From NCBI GenBank assembly GCA_031772625.1, contig CM062816.1, forward strand, positions 1,668,187,385-1,668,251,384: a DNA stretch of 64,000 nucleotides, read 5' to 3'. Below, in pieces: positions 45,304 through 57,874 of the stretch; positions within the stretch are counted from its first letter, which is position 1; each line of letters starts with the position of its first letter. The notes below the pieces were generated by a model. That model was given only the letters and a program-made list of their open reading frames with translations. It had not been told where the DNA came from and searched no databases. This DNA comes from Pinus tabuliformis. Its lineage: Eukaryota; Streptophyta; Pinopsida; Pinales; Pinaceae. The position numbers and the translations under genes are program-made.

Positions 45304-46547
45304 TGTTGGCATTATGATTCAGGTATTGTCCTTGATGGCAAACCCATTCAGGTGATAAATCAAGAAGGACGCAGGAAATATGTTCAGCAAGTGCGTCCCC
45401 GCAGGTATACCATACAGAACCCGCGTCCAGGGACGCAGGCCAGCCGTTCAGGAGGTGCGTCCGCCCAGTGCACACATTTCAAGGCAGAGAAAAGCACGTG
45501 GGGGTTTCTTGTGTGGTATCTAGCCGACGGTTTTGTGTTTCTATGGTGTCGGCTCGTGGTTTTGTTCCATGTTTTGGGGAGAAGCTTGCCTATATAAAGC
45601 AAAGGAGTTCATTTGGATTATCATCATCTTGGTTGAATATCTTTTGGTGAGATCTAGTCCAGATCTATGAAGGCGAATCTTCTAATGGACTGTGATCTCT
45701 ATGGCGCATGGTAAGATCTGTGGATCTGAGTGTTTGGGTTGGTTCTGAAGTCCTCATATCTTTTATATCCGAAGGGACGCAGGTTCAGTGAAGGGAAAGT
45801 GCGCCGGGACGCAGTACAGTAAACGCTCAGGTGCGTCTCTGAGGCAAAGGACGCGGCGCGACTGTGTTATTGGGTGCGTCTCTGAAGCAAAAGACGCGGT
45901 GCGACTGTGTTATTGGGTGCGTCTCTGAAGCAAACGACGCGGCGCGATAGTGTTTCTGGGTGCGCCGGTCGCAGCAAAGCATAGAGGAACAGTGCGTCGG
46001 CACGCAGAACAGTGGAAGGTAGACTGCGTCCAGTCGCAGGTCACAGAAAGAAAATATGCGTCCCTGTCTTAAGATGATCTGTTGACTGTATATTTCTGTT
46101 CATAAGGTGTTCTGGGTTATTTCTGTAATTACTGATCTGATATCTGTAGTGGACTGTATCTGTTGTATACTTGTTGATCATTTGATTCTTCATGAAAAGA
46201 AGTAGGGGGTTGTAGCTCCCTTCCAGGAGAGACTGGAAAACGAGAGAGAGTTGTAGCTTTCTGCAGGTTGCAGCCTGCGTGCTGGTAAAGGACTGCACCA
46301 GTACAAAATCATTGTAAAAAGAATTTCTTGAAAGAAGATAGAGACATATTGCAGCAGGTGGTTTTCTCCCGCATTGGGTTTCCACCTTACATCTTGTGTT
46401 CTTTGGTGTGACTGTCTATTTTCTTTATTCATGCTCATTATTTTATGGTACTGATATGCAAGAATAATTCAAAAGATCAAATAAGGAAGATTTGGTAAAT
46501 TGCTTGATAATACTGATTCACCCCCCCTCTCAGTATTATTTCCAACA
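45304..46547 (+). repeat. 3' LTR of the copia element
   Basis: It matches the 5' LTR over all 1244 bp with two differences noticed by eye, both in the first third. Reading frames in the two LTRs are duplicated by-products and are not listed as genes. Confidence 0.95.
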
Positions 46548-46552
46548 GAAAA

Positions 46553-47357
46553 GAATGCATATGAGAACTTGAAGGAATCACAACCAAATCTATGGGAAAA
46601 TTGAGTGAAGTGATGTTGGGAGAGTGTGAAGGATGAACAGGTGTGCAAACATGATCCTCAACATCAATGGGTGATGGTAGAACTGTTGAATGAGGGGGAA
46701 GCAAACAGTCCGTCGGGACAATGTGTGCTCTCCCATGGGATTGCGCAGTTCCATCAATGAAGAAGGTTGAGTGAGGCTTGACATCAAGCTTTCTCTTGGG
46801 ATGGGAAAATTTCTTAAGATAGTACTTGAACTGGTCCCAGAGATAAGTCAACTTCATCTGGCTCCTCGGAGCTTGAAATTGCAAGTCACGGAAGTGCTCC
46901 CAAAAATCAATAACGGATTCATGCGAAGCCTTCTGTTGCTGTAATAGTTTCTAGTCAAGATGGTCTGGATCAAAAAGATAGAACATGTCTTCAATAAGAT
47001 CACAGAAGTGCTCACATGAGTGCATGGTGTTAGCTAGTAGGCTGAGCACCCAACGAAATGGAGATTCGTGAACTGTGTATGCAAGCAGTAAACTGGCTTA
47101 TTTGTTAGTAAACTCATCTTCCTCATAAATCATGGAAAGAAAGTTATGTAAGTGCTTAGGCCAGGCCACCTCGCTTTCACCATCATATGTGTGAGTGGAA
47201 AAGAGATCAAACAGATTCCCCAAGATGGAGACATCTTCACGACCCGAAAAACACCTTGGGGAAAGAAGAATGCAAGACTCCATTTAAGATATGCGAAGAT
47301 TCAAAACTGGATGAGAGGACACTGCTTGTCATTAGGCCTTCCTTCTAGCGCTAGAAA
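46553..47357 (-). pseudogene. Gag-like region of the tandem element, second copy
   Basis: It is the copia-interrupted partner of 37067-38873. Blocks seen on - include WPKHLHNFLSMIYEEDEFTN near 47100-47160 and LQFQAPRSQMKLTYLWDQFK near 46820-46880. It ends next to the TAGCGCTAGAAGGAAGG primer-binding-like block at the LTR edge. Broken. Confidence 0.65.
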
Positions 47358-50041
47358 TGATGATGGTGCAGGACCCACAAACATGTCAAGGGGATCTCCC
47401 CGGTAAGAAGTCCCAATTAGACCTCAGACCGTTTTGTGTAGGAGTCCCAGTAGTGGGTTGTAAGGTAATGCCTTGACCGTGATGTCGCATAGAGGCAAGT
47501 AAGATAACTCTATCAGTAGCAAGGGTGTGACTGATGTAGAGAGTCAAGGAATGTGTACAAGAGGTTCCAACACTTCGAAGGGAGAGGAAGGTGAAGGTGA
47601 GTTCCAGGTTGAAAGGAATCAGTCCAAACTCAACTAGGAACACACCACACAAAGGACATGCCCAGCTTCCAGTAGAGCAGTCCACATGGATGTGGTAGTC
47701 ACAACATACAAGGTAAGATAACACGAAAAACACTCACGGATGAGTCTGAGACGAGTGTGATGGTTGATATAGAAAGGTTCATGAGAATGGTTTGTATGAT
47801 CTCTGACAGAGTAATCGACACGAACGGTGACAACATTAACAACATATGCAACACATTAACAACAATATTCATATAATTTCATACAAATCAGTTCATATAC
47901 AAGTACGTAAGTTAAAAAACATATATCATTAAGGAAACTGGAACAGTCCAAATACAATAACAACATATGCATGAAAATGTGTTGGCTCTTATTATTAAAG
48001 AAGTGTAAATCACAATCATACAATACACCATGTAAACCTGTTAGCCCCAACAATGGAACGTTACAGCCACATCCGCCTGCTCCTCCAAAGAGATGTACTA
48101 GTTCTGTGCAGTGGAGAAGCCAAGGGGCATTACAATACTGTCCAAGTCTTCTTCAAGATAGTCTTAATAAAAGCTTGGCTGACCAAAAGCCTCTACAATG
48201 AGTTATGAGGGACTATTTATAGAAAAGGGTGGGGTGACCCTTGACATTCCCCTTTGTGACAGTTCAACTATCCTCGTGACTCTTCACCTACTCTATGACT
48301 GTTACATCCAATTGTTGACACTTGACTTACACTTGACATGCCTCAACATTACAATGCACATGTACTCATGTGAGACAACATGGCTTGAGCAAGCCTTGCA
48401 AGACATCACTGGCACTCGGTTTGAATGTGCAAATCTGCAGAGGAAGGTGAGCCTTTCTATCCCAGATTGTGCAATACAGCCTTGGTGAAAGCAGAGCCCA
48501 GGCCAAGGTTGGCCCGACTTGCTGACCAACAACTAAAAGCAAGTAAGTGAGTGAATGCATGGCGACACTAAGTGATAGTAGAAGTGATAAACAGGGCATA
48601 CAAAACATGAATGAAATCTTCAACAAACAAGTCAGCATGCATGTGGGTGAGGCAGTTCGCCAATTGGGCGAACGTTTGTGCAAAATAGTTTCATGCATGC
48701 GATAACAGTGAGATAGCAATGAAAATTGAAACAGATCTAGGACAAGCTAGAATACATGTAAATGATAGCAAGTGTTCAAGGAAATCAAGCAAACAACACT
48801 CACACAAGAGAATACATAAAATACGACAGAAATGTAGCACAAGGCATGGGAAGCGAGCTTACCTCAAAACAGCTGAGTTGAATGTGCCAACTGCTCCTAG
48901 GTGTGATGTGGTATGTTAAAGCTACAAGTTTGATGTGAGGAATGAGCTCTGTAGCATTTGGTTGATGAGTTTTGATAACATCGATGTTGTGACGTGAATG
49001 TCGCAAATATAGGGGAAGCGACACTTGGAGGGAGGTTTCTGAAATGTTCCTTGCATGTAACCACCAACTGCTAAACATAGATCCCTGAAAATGGGACGCT
49101 TTTGCATGCTATCTTGGGAGAAACAGCCCATGCATGCAAGTTTGTTTTTCTTAGTCCCAGAGGGAACCAGTCAACTGAGATGCACATTCAAGAGACTACT
49201 TGACTGCTGGAGAAAAATGTACATTTCTGGCTGGGAGATGGGCTGGCTGCCCAGGAGATTTGAGCAATTTTTGGGCTGAGAAGATAATTTCTACCCAAAT
49301 TTGTGCAAATCCTGTGCTTAACAGCATGTTGCTAGGAAAATTTGTGTAAATCCTGCTGGGAGGGTTGGCTAGCAGGATTGCACAAGCTTGGAGCCCAGTA
49401 GGCTGTAAGAGAGGATTGCAATTTCTAGAGGGAAGGTTGGTTTCCCTCCAGAATTATGCAAATTTCAAGGGGAAGTTGCTCAGCCTCTAGCTGGACTAAG
49501 TCCAGGTGAGAAACCTGTGAAGGGAAAAGAGCAAACTGTGATCGACAGGCTTCCTTTGAGTAAGAAAGACACTGAAGCTTGAGGACTTGACGAAGCAAGG
49601 CAAGCTTCTGTGAAGGTTGGTAGGGAGGCTTCAAAACAAGCTAAGGAAAAATGTTGGACGGTGTTTGTGGCTGCTACAACACTTGGTAACACACTAGTAG
49701 AACTACAGCTCTATGGATGGACCTTGTTCGTGAAAAGCAAGTCTAACACCTTCGAAATTATTGTTCAACTCTCAGCTCATCTTGGCTTCACACTAGCTTG
49801 ATTGTAAGATGTAGCATCTACCAGACTCTTGATCGATTGACACACATTCCAAGCCAAGACAACACAATTTTTCCAGTTGCGGTTGAGGGGTATACAAGTG
49901 CACAAGTAGTATAGTCGTCAGAGTCTAAGTTTCATCTCTGGTGTTGCTCCACTGCCAGCAGGCCTGGATAGTTCCCCGGTGGAGTCACATAGGAACACAA
50001 GCATGGCTCCACTGCCAGCGAGCTTGGTCAGTACCCCAGCA
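47358..50041 (-). repeat. Second LTR of the gag-only array
   Basis: It begins (- 3' edge) at 47358 beside the primer-binding-like block and carries the TATA-like box at 48213-48222. It is shorter than the first LTR because one internal segment is not represented. The right edge at about 50041 is placed by alignment with the provisional edge of copy one. The GCAA dyad array is at about 49250-49460. Confidence 0.6.
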
Positions 50042-52652
50042 GAGTTACTTGCATCACCTCCCTACATAGTAATCCTTTCTCTTCTTTCGCCTTATTCATT
50101 TTTCATTTGATTTTTTCGACTTTTCATTTTTCACTGTGCATAGCACTTATTCATTTCAGAGGCGAAAAGGGATCCCAACTTATTGAGAGTAGAAGAGGTT
50201 GTTCCAGCATAGAAGTAGTTTATTGTATCTCCGACGTGCCTGTTAAGGTTTCCCCCCTCACCTTACTCTACTTGACTGGGCTGACAAGGGTTAACCGAAA
50301 AACAACCGATTAGAGAAGGTGACACTAGTTAGTGCGCAAGCATTTTGTTTTCACCAAGGTTTGCTTCGAATAGTAAGTATTTTCCTTCGACGTATCATGT
50401 ACTAAAAGTAACAAGCTCATCATACAGAGGCAAGATGACAGATAACCAAGCAGTGATAGTTGTACAAGCCCTCTTGTACTTCACCCAGCTCATTTCAAGA
50501 GTCATATGTGGTTTCATGCCAACTAACCTACGAATGAAATGAGCTAATGAACTAATCAATCAACAAAGAAAAGTAAGAGTAGAAGCAAAAATGAAAGCGA
50601 AGCAAGTAAACAAACAAGCACGCAAACAAACAAGCAAACAAAGCATGTAAGCAAACAAGCATGCAAGCAAACAACTGAAAGCAAACACTACTCCTACTCC
50701 TACACTAACGGTGCATGGGCTTAATCACATGAAGTGATGTTTCCAATGCAACCATCGACGTATTGGTAGACCCATGTTGGTGAAGGCTTGGCCCGCAAGT
50801 AACCTTGTTGTGTGGACTAGCAAAAAAGAAAGATATAACAGTGAAGATATCCACACTTCGTGTTTCAAGGTGCCCACGGGACGTGAATGAGTGCATGTGC
50901 ATGACGGACAGTTTATGGACTTATCATTGTGTTGTGTCACACTACGTGAAACTTTGAAGAAAAAGCATAATCTTGACTGAGACATGCAAGCAAAAGAAAG
51001 AAACAAAGATAACTTGTGCCATGCACGAGTGCTTGCAATGTAAGACTCCTCTAATGCATGAGCAATGGGATCGTGCAGTTCGTGTGATTTGTGTGTGACA
51101 CGGATCTTCAGTGCATACAAACAAGTGAGGAGGAGCCTTGGGTGATTGAATAGTTTCATGATCAGAAGCAAGACTAACCCCAAGAGAACGAGGACCTGAC
51201 ATAACCATCAGCTTAGTCTGAAGTGCCTTGACAGTCTTGGGTGTCTCAACTTCATCATTAGGTAAATCACCATAAACTAGTGTCTTTGAAAGATCAATTG
51301 CAATAAATTCATGGTCGTGATAAAAAAATAGAAGCAAATGGATCACGACTGCCACGATCAGAAAAAACACTAAATTCTTTGGCATCCTCATAATAAGATG
51401 AATCAAACAGAGGGATAGATGAAAGCGAACGAACTCATCCACTGTGTTTCCGGAAAAGACAAATGAAGGATTAAGTGGGTCTTCAATGAATAACTTATCC
51501 TCTCCATTTTCAAATGATGGAATAACATCCGGTGAGTCTTTCGAGTGATCAACAATGGGTGCATCCGTGGATGAAGGCACACATGCAAAATCAGGGATGG
51601 CAGGTTCACCAAAGAAGCTAAGAAAGAACAGAGGGGGCTCAGACGGAAGGGAGTCATCCTTCATCGAGTGTTGATGATCATGCTCCCACTCATACTCTTC
51701 ATGAATGACAACACATGTTGGTTGTGCAACACCAGCTTTGTCAGTGGGTTGTTCCTCATTCACAACAAGTGAAGAGTCTAGAATGGATGAACGCAAGACA
51801 ACAACATCTAGAGGAACACCTAAGTGTGAAGACGGAGGTCGAAGAAAATAATGCATATGAGAACTCGAAGGAATCACAACAAAATCTGTGGAAAATTGAG
51901 TGGAGTGATGTTGGGAGAGTGTGAAGGATGAACAAGTGTGCAAACATGATCCTCAACATCACTGGGCGATGGTAGAACTGTTGAATGAGGGGGAAGCAGA
52001 CAGTCCATCAAGACAATGTGTGCTCCCACATGGGAATGCGTGGTTCCATCAACGAAGAAAGTTGAGCGAGGATTGACATCAAGCTTTCTCTTGGGATGGG
52101 AAAATTTCTTAAGACAGTACTTGAACTGGTCCCAGAGATAAGCAAACTTCATCTGGCTCCTCGGAGCTTGAAATTGCAAGTCACGGAAGTGCTCCAAAAA
52201 ATCAATAACAGATTCATGCAAAGCCTTCTGTTGCTATAACAGTTTCCGGTCAAGATGGTCTGGATCAAAATGATAGAACATGTCTTAAATAAGATCACAT
52301 AAGTGCTCACATGAGTGCACGGTGTCAGCCGATAGGCTGAGCACACAATGAAATGGAGATTCGTGTACTGTGTATGCAAGCAGCAAACAGGCCTATTCGT
52401 TAGTAAACTCATCTTCCTCATAAATCATGGAAAGAAAGTTATGTAAGTGCTCAGGCCAGGCCATCTCGCTTTCACCGTCATATGTGTGAGTGTACACGAG
52501 ATCAAATAGATTCCCCAATATGGAGACATCTTCACGATTTGAAAAACACCTCGGGGGAAGAAGAATGCAAGACTCCATGAAAGATATGCAAAGGTTCAAA
52601 ACTGGATGAGAGGACACTGCTTGTCATTAGGCCCTCCTTCTAGCACTAGAAA
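50042..52652 (-). pseudogene. Internal region of the gag-only element, uninterrupted unit
   Basis: This is the only unit without a later insertion and shows the element's plan. On -, the gag domain lies at 51843-52617 (HLHNFLSMIYEEDEFTN; FRDLQFQAPRSQMKFAYLWD; KRKLDVNPRST). The C-terminal region follows at 50942-51943, with a 333-codon open stretch that includes EEYEWEHDHQHS and PSEPPLFFLSFFGEPAIPDF. Total internal length is about 2.6 kb, too short for pol. No zinc knuckle, protease, RT or integrase motif is seen. Broken, with a few breaks. Such an element would rely on enzymes from another family member. Confidence 0.65.
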
Positions 52653-55600
52653 TGTTGACGGTGCAGGACCTGCAAACATGTCAAAGGGATCTCCCCAGTA
52701 AGAAGTCCTAATTAGACCTCAGACCGTTTGGTGTAGGAGTCCTGGTAGTGGGTTGTAAGGTAATTCCTTGACCATGGTGTCGCACAGAGGCAAGTAAGAT
52801 AACTCTGTCAGTAGCAAGGGTGTGACTGATGCAGAGAGTCAAGGAATTTGTACGAGAGGTTCCAACACTTCGAAGGGAGAGGAAGGGAAGGTGAGTTCCA
52901 GGTTGAACGAGATCAGTCCCAACTCAACTAGGAACACACCACACAAAGGACATGCACAGCTTCCAGTGGAGCAGTCCACTCAGATGCGGCAGTCACAACA
53001 TACAAGGTAAGATAACACGAACAACATTCACAGATTAGTCCGAGACGAGTGTGATGGTTGATATAGAAAGGTTCCTGAGAAAGGTTTGTCTGATGTCTGA
53101 CAAAGCAGTCGACATGGACGGTGACATCATTAACAACATATGCAACACATTAACAACAATATTCATATAATTTCATACAAATCAGTTCATATACAAGTAC
53201 ATAAGTTAAAAAACATATATCATTAAGGAAACTGGAACAGTCCAAATACAATAACAACATATGCATGAAAATGTGTTGGCTCTTATTATTAAAGAAGTGT
53301 AAATCACAATCATACAATACACCATGTAAACCTGCTAGCCCCAATAGTGGAACGTTACAGCCACATCCGCCTGCTCCTCCAAAGAGATGTACTAGTTCTG
53401 TGCAGTGGAGAAGCCAAGGGGCATTACAATACTGTCCAAGTCTTCTTCAAGATAGTCTTAGTAAAATTTTGGCTGACAAAAAGCCTCTACAATGAGTTAT
53501 GAGGGACTATTTATAGAAAAGGGTGGGGTGACCCTTGACATTCCCCTTTGCGACAGTTCAACTACCCTCGTGACTCTTCGCATACTCTATGACTGTTACA
53601 TCCAACTATTGACACTCGATTTACACTTGACATGACTCAACATTACAATGCACATGTACACATGTGAGACAACATGGCTTAAGCAAGCCTTGCAAGACAT
53701 CACTAACACTCGGTCCGATGTGGTGAGACCAACTCTTTGACATGCTTGTGATGGTGAAGCTAGTGAGCTAATGCCAAGCTTGGTCGTCCGTGATGGTGTG
53801 CATGTACCTCATGGTGACATCTTTTTGAAGCAAACTCTTGCCTCCATTGCAACCAGTGCATTGGCTCGGCCCCTTCATCCAACTCGTCTGTTAACATGTG
53901 CATGGTATTCTTGGGTATGGTTGAACCGACAACACACTGATGCATAGTGTCCATGCTGATCTTCATGTGTGTGCTGGTGGTCATGCACATCAACTTGCTG
54001 AATTGCATGTTCAACCCCAGTTGGACTTTCTTGTTGACTTCGCCTTGGTGAGTGTATTAAATGGGTTGGATTTCATGCATGCACTCAATGACATGCATGT
54101 TGTTTGATCCTTTGCATGCAATCAACAACACTTCTCACCATGTTTTCTCTGTGTTAACTGTTGGGATGGATCCTTAACTTGTACTGGCACAATTTCAATC
54201 GTGAGTGCATGTTGTGCCCATTGTTGTTCCTATTCCTTCTACAACTCATTGGACTGTCTATGCAGCTTCATGTTCTTCCTGAGTTGTTGCTTCAACACAT
54301 GCAACTCCTTCTTTGTTCCATCTTCTGCCTTTGCGCGATCTTCATGTCGCACCATCAATACATAGCCTAAGTCTCCAAAGTTGCTTTCATTATCAGTGGA
54401 TCTGCTTAATCTTGCAACTTTGCTCCGCCTCTATGTTGTCAACAACCTTCCTCTTGCATTCATTGTGTTCGCTTCATTCGCTGCATTCAGTATGATCCCT
54501 TCAGTTGCTTTTAATGATGCGGCTTGTTGTGATGCTGTTGCTTGATGTCCTTTTCCACGAACAACTTGATCTCTTTGTGAGTAGGAAATCTCATACACAC
54601 TTGATTGACTGCATCCCCAAGCATGCTCTGAATGGTTCCTTCGTCTATGCTCTCCTGGAAGCCATTGTACTTGTACTATTGAGAGGCATATGAACACCTG
54701 CGATACCTGGAGACATGGAAACACTCATAGAAAGCAATTTTTCAGTCAAAAACTAGAATGAACATGAGAACTTACTTGCAACATACCTGGGTGAATAATC
54801 ATGAAGGTTGCGCAATTTCGATCAGGAGGTTGGGAGACCGACTGCCAAGACTACACAAGGCATAGTCCGAGCTGCTGAGAGACTGATTGACTACTGGAAC
54901 TGCGCAATGTACAATCTAGTTTGGAAAATATAGAATACATGTAAATGACAGCAGGTGTTCAAATAAATCAAGAAAACAACACTGACACAAGAGAATACAT
55001 AAAAAGCAACATAAATGCAGCACAAGGCATGGGAAGCGAGCTTACCCCAAAACAACTGAGATGAATTTACCAACTGCTCCTAAATGTGATGTGTGATGTT
55101 AGAGCTACAAGGTTAATGTGAAGAATGAGCTCTGCAGTGTTTGGTTGATGAGTTTTGATAACATCGAGGTTGTGATGCGCATGCCACGAATTTAGGGGAA
55201 GCGACACTTGGAGGGAGGTTTCTGAAATGTTCCTTGCATGTAACCTCCAACTGCTAAACATAGATCCTTCAAACAAGGCATGCCTTTGCATGTTTCCTTG
55301 GTAGAAAAAACCCATGCATGCAAATCTGTTTTGCTTAGTCCCGGAGGGAACTGATCAACTCAGTTGCACATGCAAGACACTGCTTAATTGCTGGAGAAAA
55401 ATGCGTATTTCTGGCTGGGAGTTGGGCTGGCTACCCATGAGATTTGGGCAATTTCTAGGCTAAGAAGCTAACTTCTACCTAGATTTGTGAAAATCCTGGG
55501 CTAAACAACCTGCTGTTGGGAAAATTTGTGCAAATCATGCTGGGAGGATTGTCCAGCAGGATTGCGTAATCCTAGAGCCCAGTAGGTTGTCTGAGAGGAT

Positions 55601-55717
55601 TGTGAAATTTCTGGAGGGAAGGTTGGTTTCCCTCCAAAAATGCAAATTTCAAGGGGAAGCTGCTCAACCTGCAGCTGGACCAAGTCCGCGTGAGCAACTT
55701 GTGAAGGGAAAAGATCT
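52653..55717 (-). repeat. Third LTR copy of the gag-only array, incomplete at its right side
   Basis: The edge at 52653 (TGTTGACGGTGCAGGACC) and the TATA-like box at 53507-53516 match the first LTR. The segment 53714-54900 matches 28105-29253 and contains the empty PLE target site at about 54879-54898. Similarity to the other LTRs stops near 55717 inside ...GGGAAAAGATC, before the provisional LTR edge. Confidence 0.6.
54879..54898. other. Paralogous empty site of the PLE insertion
   Basis: GAGACTGATTGACTACTGGA is continuous here. In the first LTR the same sequence is interrupted by the PLE composite and the AGACTGATT part is present on both sides. Confidence 0.8.
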
Positions 55718-56440
55718 GATGCAGGAGCATTTAGGCCTAGCCAGCAATGTGATGGAAGTGGTCACATGTTGTGGCTAAAAGAAGTTTGGAGGAAGACTTG
55801 GTTGTTTAATTTGTATTAATTTCAAAATAAATGTAAGTAATTAATTATTACCTAATTCTGAACTGAATTGGGAATAAATGGCAAAGTGATCCTCCCTATG
55901 TGGAGATCAAGCCAAGTAGTCTAGTTTGTTTATATTAGGATAGGATTTGATTTCTAAATGTATAGTTTATTCCTTCAATTATGGAGGAGATGGTTAGCTT
56001 AGACATATATGTAATTTCCTTTGTTTTCTAAAGAAGAGGGGAGAGAGAGCAAGACAGAGAGGGAGAAGATCAAGAGTATTGTAAGCCTACGGGCATCATA
56101 GGAGAAAGAGGCCATTAATTAGAAGAATCAGGCTAGAGGAAGGAGAGAGCCTCAATGTAGTTTTGTATTTATGTTTGTACACAGAGAATTGATTGTGAGG
56201 GTAGAACTATGTAATTGATTACATTTCTTTTGAGATAGAGGTGTTTAATGTTGTATTATGATCAAGGCCGAGACTCTGTAGTTGATTCATTGTGAATAAA
56301 CCAGTGTTGCGTGCATTATTATATAAATGGCCCGTGGAGGCCCCGAATGCTTGCTTTTTCTCTGTATGTGGATGATTTTGGCATTGGCTCTATGTTTTCA
56401 TACTTTACCATAGAAATCCCCATGGTTAAGGCAAACTTAG
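55718..56440. other. LTR-like fragment, no gene
   Basis: AT-rich sequence passes into a purine-rich GAGAGAG stretch (56036-56070), then an A/T-rich end with TGTGAATAAACC near 56290. Together these look like U3, leader and polyadenylation parts of a plant LTR. No partner copy is in the window. Confidence 0.3.
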
Positions 56441-56830
56441 TGTAGTTTGGGTCCGCAAGCGGAAAACCCAAAATACATTAGAAATCGTCGCAAAACGCCT
56501 TCAGATTTAGAATCTGGACTTCAAATTTTATAGACGGAAGTCTTGAAGATTATCGGGTCCGTGGAACGCAATCGCATCACTTAAGTGGGGAGGAACAACT
56601 TGTTGAATTGGTGATTTCCGATATCGTGATAATATCAGATCTGAAAAGCTATAGAGCAGAGTTGATAGCTTATCAAGTCCGCGAAGGGTGATCGCATCGA
56701 CATATTGAAACATAAGGATTCTGGGCAATTGAACATTATGATTGTGATTGCGCGATTTAATCGCAGTCGTTGAATCACGATTGATCACGACCGTTGGATC
56801 ACAAGCGGCTTTCACTACAGTGGATGGTAT
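56440..56830. repeat. Degenerate repeat with GGTCCG...AATCGCATC units
   Basis: Units at about 56449 (GGGTCCGCAAGCGG), 56553 (CGGGTCCGTGGAACGCAATC) and 56667 (CAAGTCCGCGAAGGGTGATC) are 105-115 bp apart. Each is followed by a CGCATC- or CGTCGCAA-type word. A cluster of GATTGCGCGATT and GATCACGA words follows at 56738-56800. The layout recalls the LTR array at 740-1740. Confidence 0.45.
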
Positions 56831-57125
56831 TTCGGGTATATAGAAGGCGGTAAGTTGTTTTGAAGGCCCGACCCTCGATTCCATTAAGAAGTTGTCACGT
56901 AGCAAAGGTGGAGGATGATAAAAACCACTTTTTCAAGTGGTTAACTCTCGATCCAGTCTTCTATTCAAAATTCCTGACGACCGTCAGATCTCATCGATCC
57001 AAATCGACGATTCCAAAGCATTAATGTGTTGACTTCGGCATACGACAAGCGCATCAATAGAAAAGGTAAATATCGATGTTTTGCATGGTTTTTCAATGTA
57101 TTTCGGAAAAAGGCAGAACAATCGG

Positions 57126-57400
57126 TGTAACAACCTCGTAATAACAACACATAATTAATTAGATTAATCAAGCAATTTATAATCAACAAGAAATTTATCA
57201 ACTAGTTAACATTAATTTCAAAAATATATGGGTAGAGAGACAATTTACCTGTGGAACGCACCATATGTAACAGCCCAAAATAAACATGTAATTAATTAGA
57301 TTAATCAAGTAATTTATATTCAACATGCAACTATCAATTAATTAACATCAAAGTTCAAAAATATATGGGTAGAGAAACAACTTACTTGTGGAATGCTAGT
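57126..57400. repeat. Tandem duplication with 140-bp period
   Basis: The units start TGTAACAACC (57126) and TGTAACAGCC (57266). They share TAATTAATTAGATTAATCAA, AAAAATATATGGGTAGAGA and TTACYTGTGGAAYGC at the same spacing. Confidence 0.8.
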
Positions 57401-57874
57401 TGAACTCTGCTACCTGCAACAAAGTCTTGGGGATGACTCTCCACCCAACCGTAGGCTCAGTTGCACAAAATCTTGCTACAACTGGCCACCCCGAGTCCTC
57501 AATCAACGTACTATTGCTAGGGTATCCTTTGTCTCACAACACTATTCTCCAAAGAGAATGGATGATGGAATGCTTGTCATCTTCCTCCCCATCTATTAAA
57601 TAGAGCAAACATTGGAAGGGGAACCACATGCACACACTCCATGTGTCAACATGCAACTTTACTTCTTTCTTGTTTTATTCTTTTGTTTTTGCTTTTTGAT
57701 AGCTTTACTGATTTTTACTGCTTTCTTGTTTTATTTCTTATTTATATTTATTTAGAGCATGTAATTAAATTATTTTATTATTATTTATTTAGTATTACTA
57801 TTATTTATTTATTGTTTATTATTTATTTAATATTATATTATATTATTTATTATTTATTATTAAGGGACATTACA
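57266..57874 (-). repeat. Ty3/gypsy-type LTR on the - strand
   Basis: Read on -, the sequence AGGACGAAGTTCCTTAAAGT, then GGGGGAG, then TA and TGTAATGTCCC is the usual 3' end, polypurine tract and LTR start of a plant gypsy (chromovirus-like) element. The other edge is placed at TGTAACAGCCC (57266), which pairs with ...GGACATTACA; 57126 is an alternative. The family is inferred from this signature only. The internal region beyond about 57915 is not recognisable. Confidence 0.6.

Larger units (their letters stand above)
38879..46547 (+). mobile_element. Young, whole-looking Ty1/copia retrotransposon
   Basis: Two 1244-bp LTRs (38879-40122 and 45304-46547) bound an internal region with a tRNA-Met-type primer-binding site, a single gag-pol ORF and a polypurine tract. 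The 5-bp duplication GAAAA flanks it (38874-38878 and 46548-46552). I noticed only two differences between the LTRs, about 0.2%. That suggests an insertion of roughly a million years or less at slow conifer-like rates. It sits inside the gag-only array unit, whose sequence continues across it without loss. It looks whole. Confidence 0.95.
26226..55717 (-). mobile_element. Tandem array of a gag-only LTR element, split by two later insertions
   Basis: The same sequence recurs with its LTR edges at 27041, 47358 and 52653. Removing the PLE composite and the copia element gives a first period of about 6.6 kb and a second of about 5.3 kb. On the - strand each unit reads LTR, primer-binding-like block, gag-like region, a Ser/Pro/Asp-rich C-terminal region, then the next LTR. 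No protease, RT or integrase similarity is visible, so it looks like a non-autonomous gag-only (TR-GAG-like) element. LTR-internal-LTR-internal-LTR arrays usually arise by unequal recombination. All copies are broken, each with several breaks. Confidence 0.75.
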
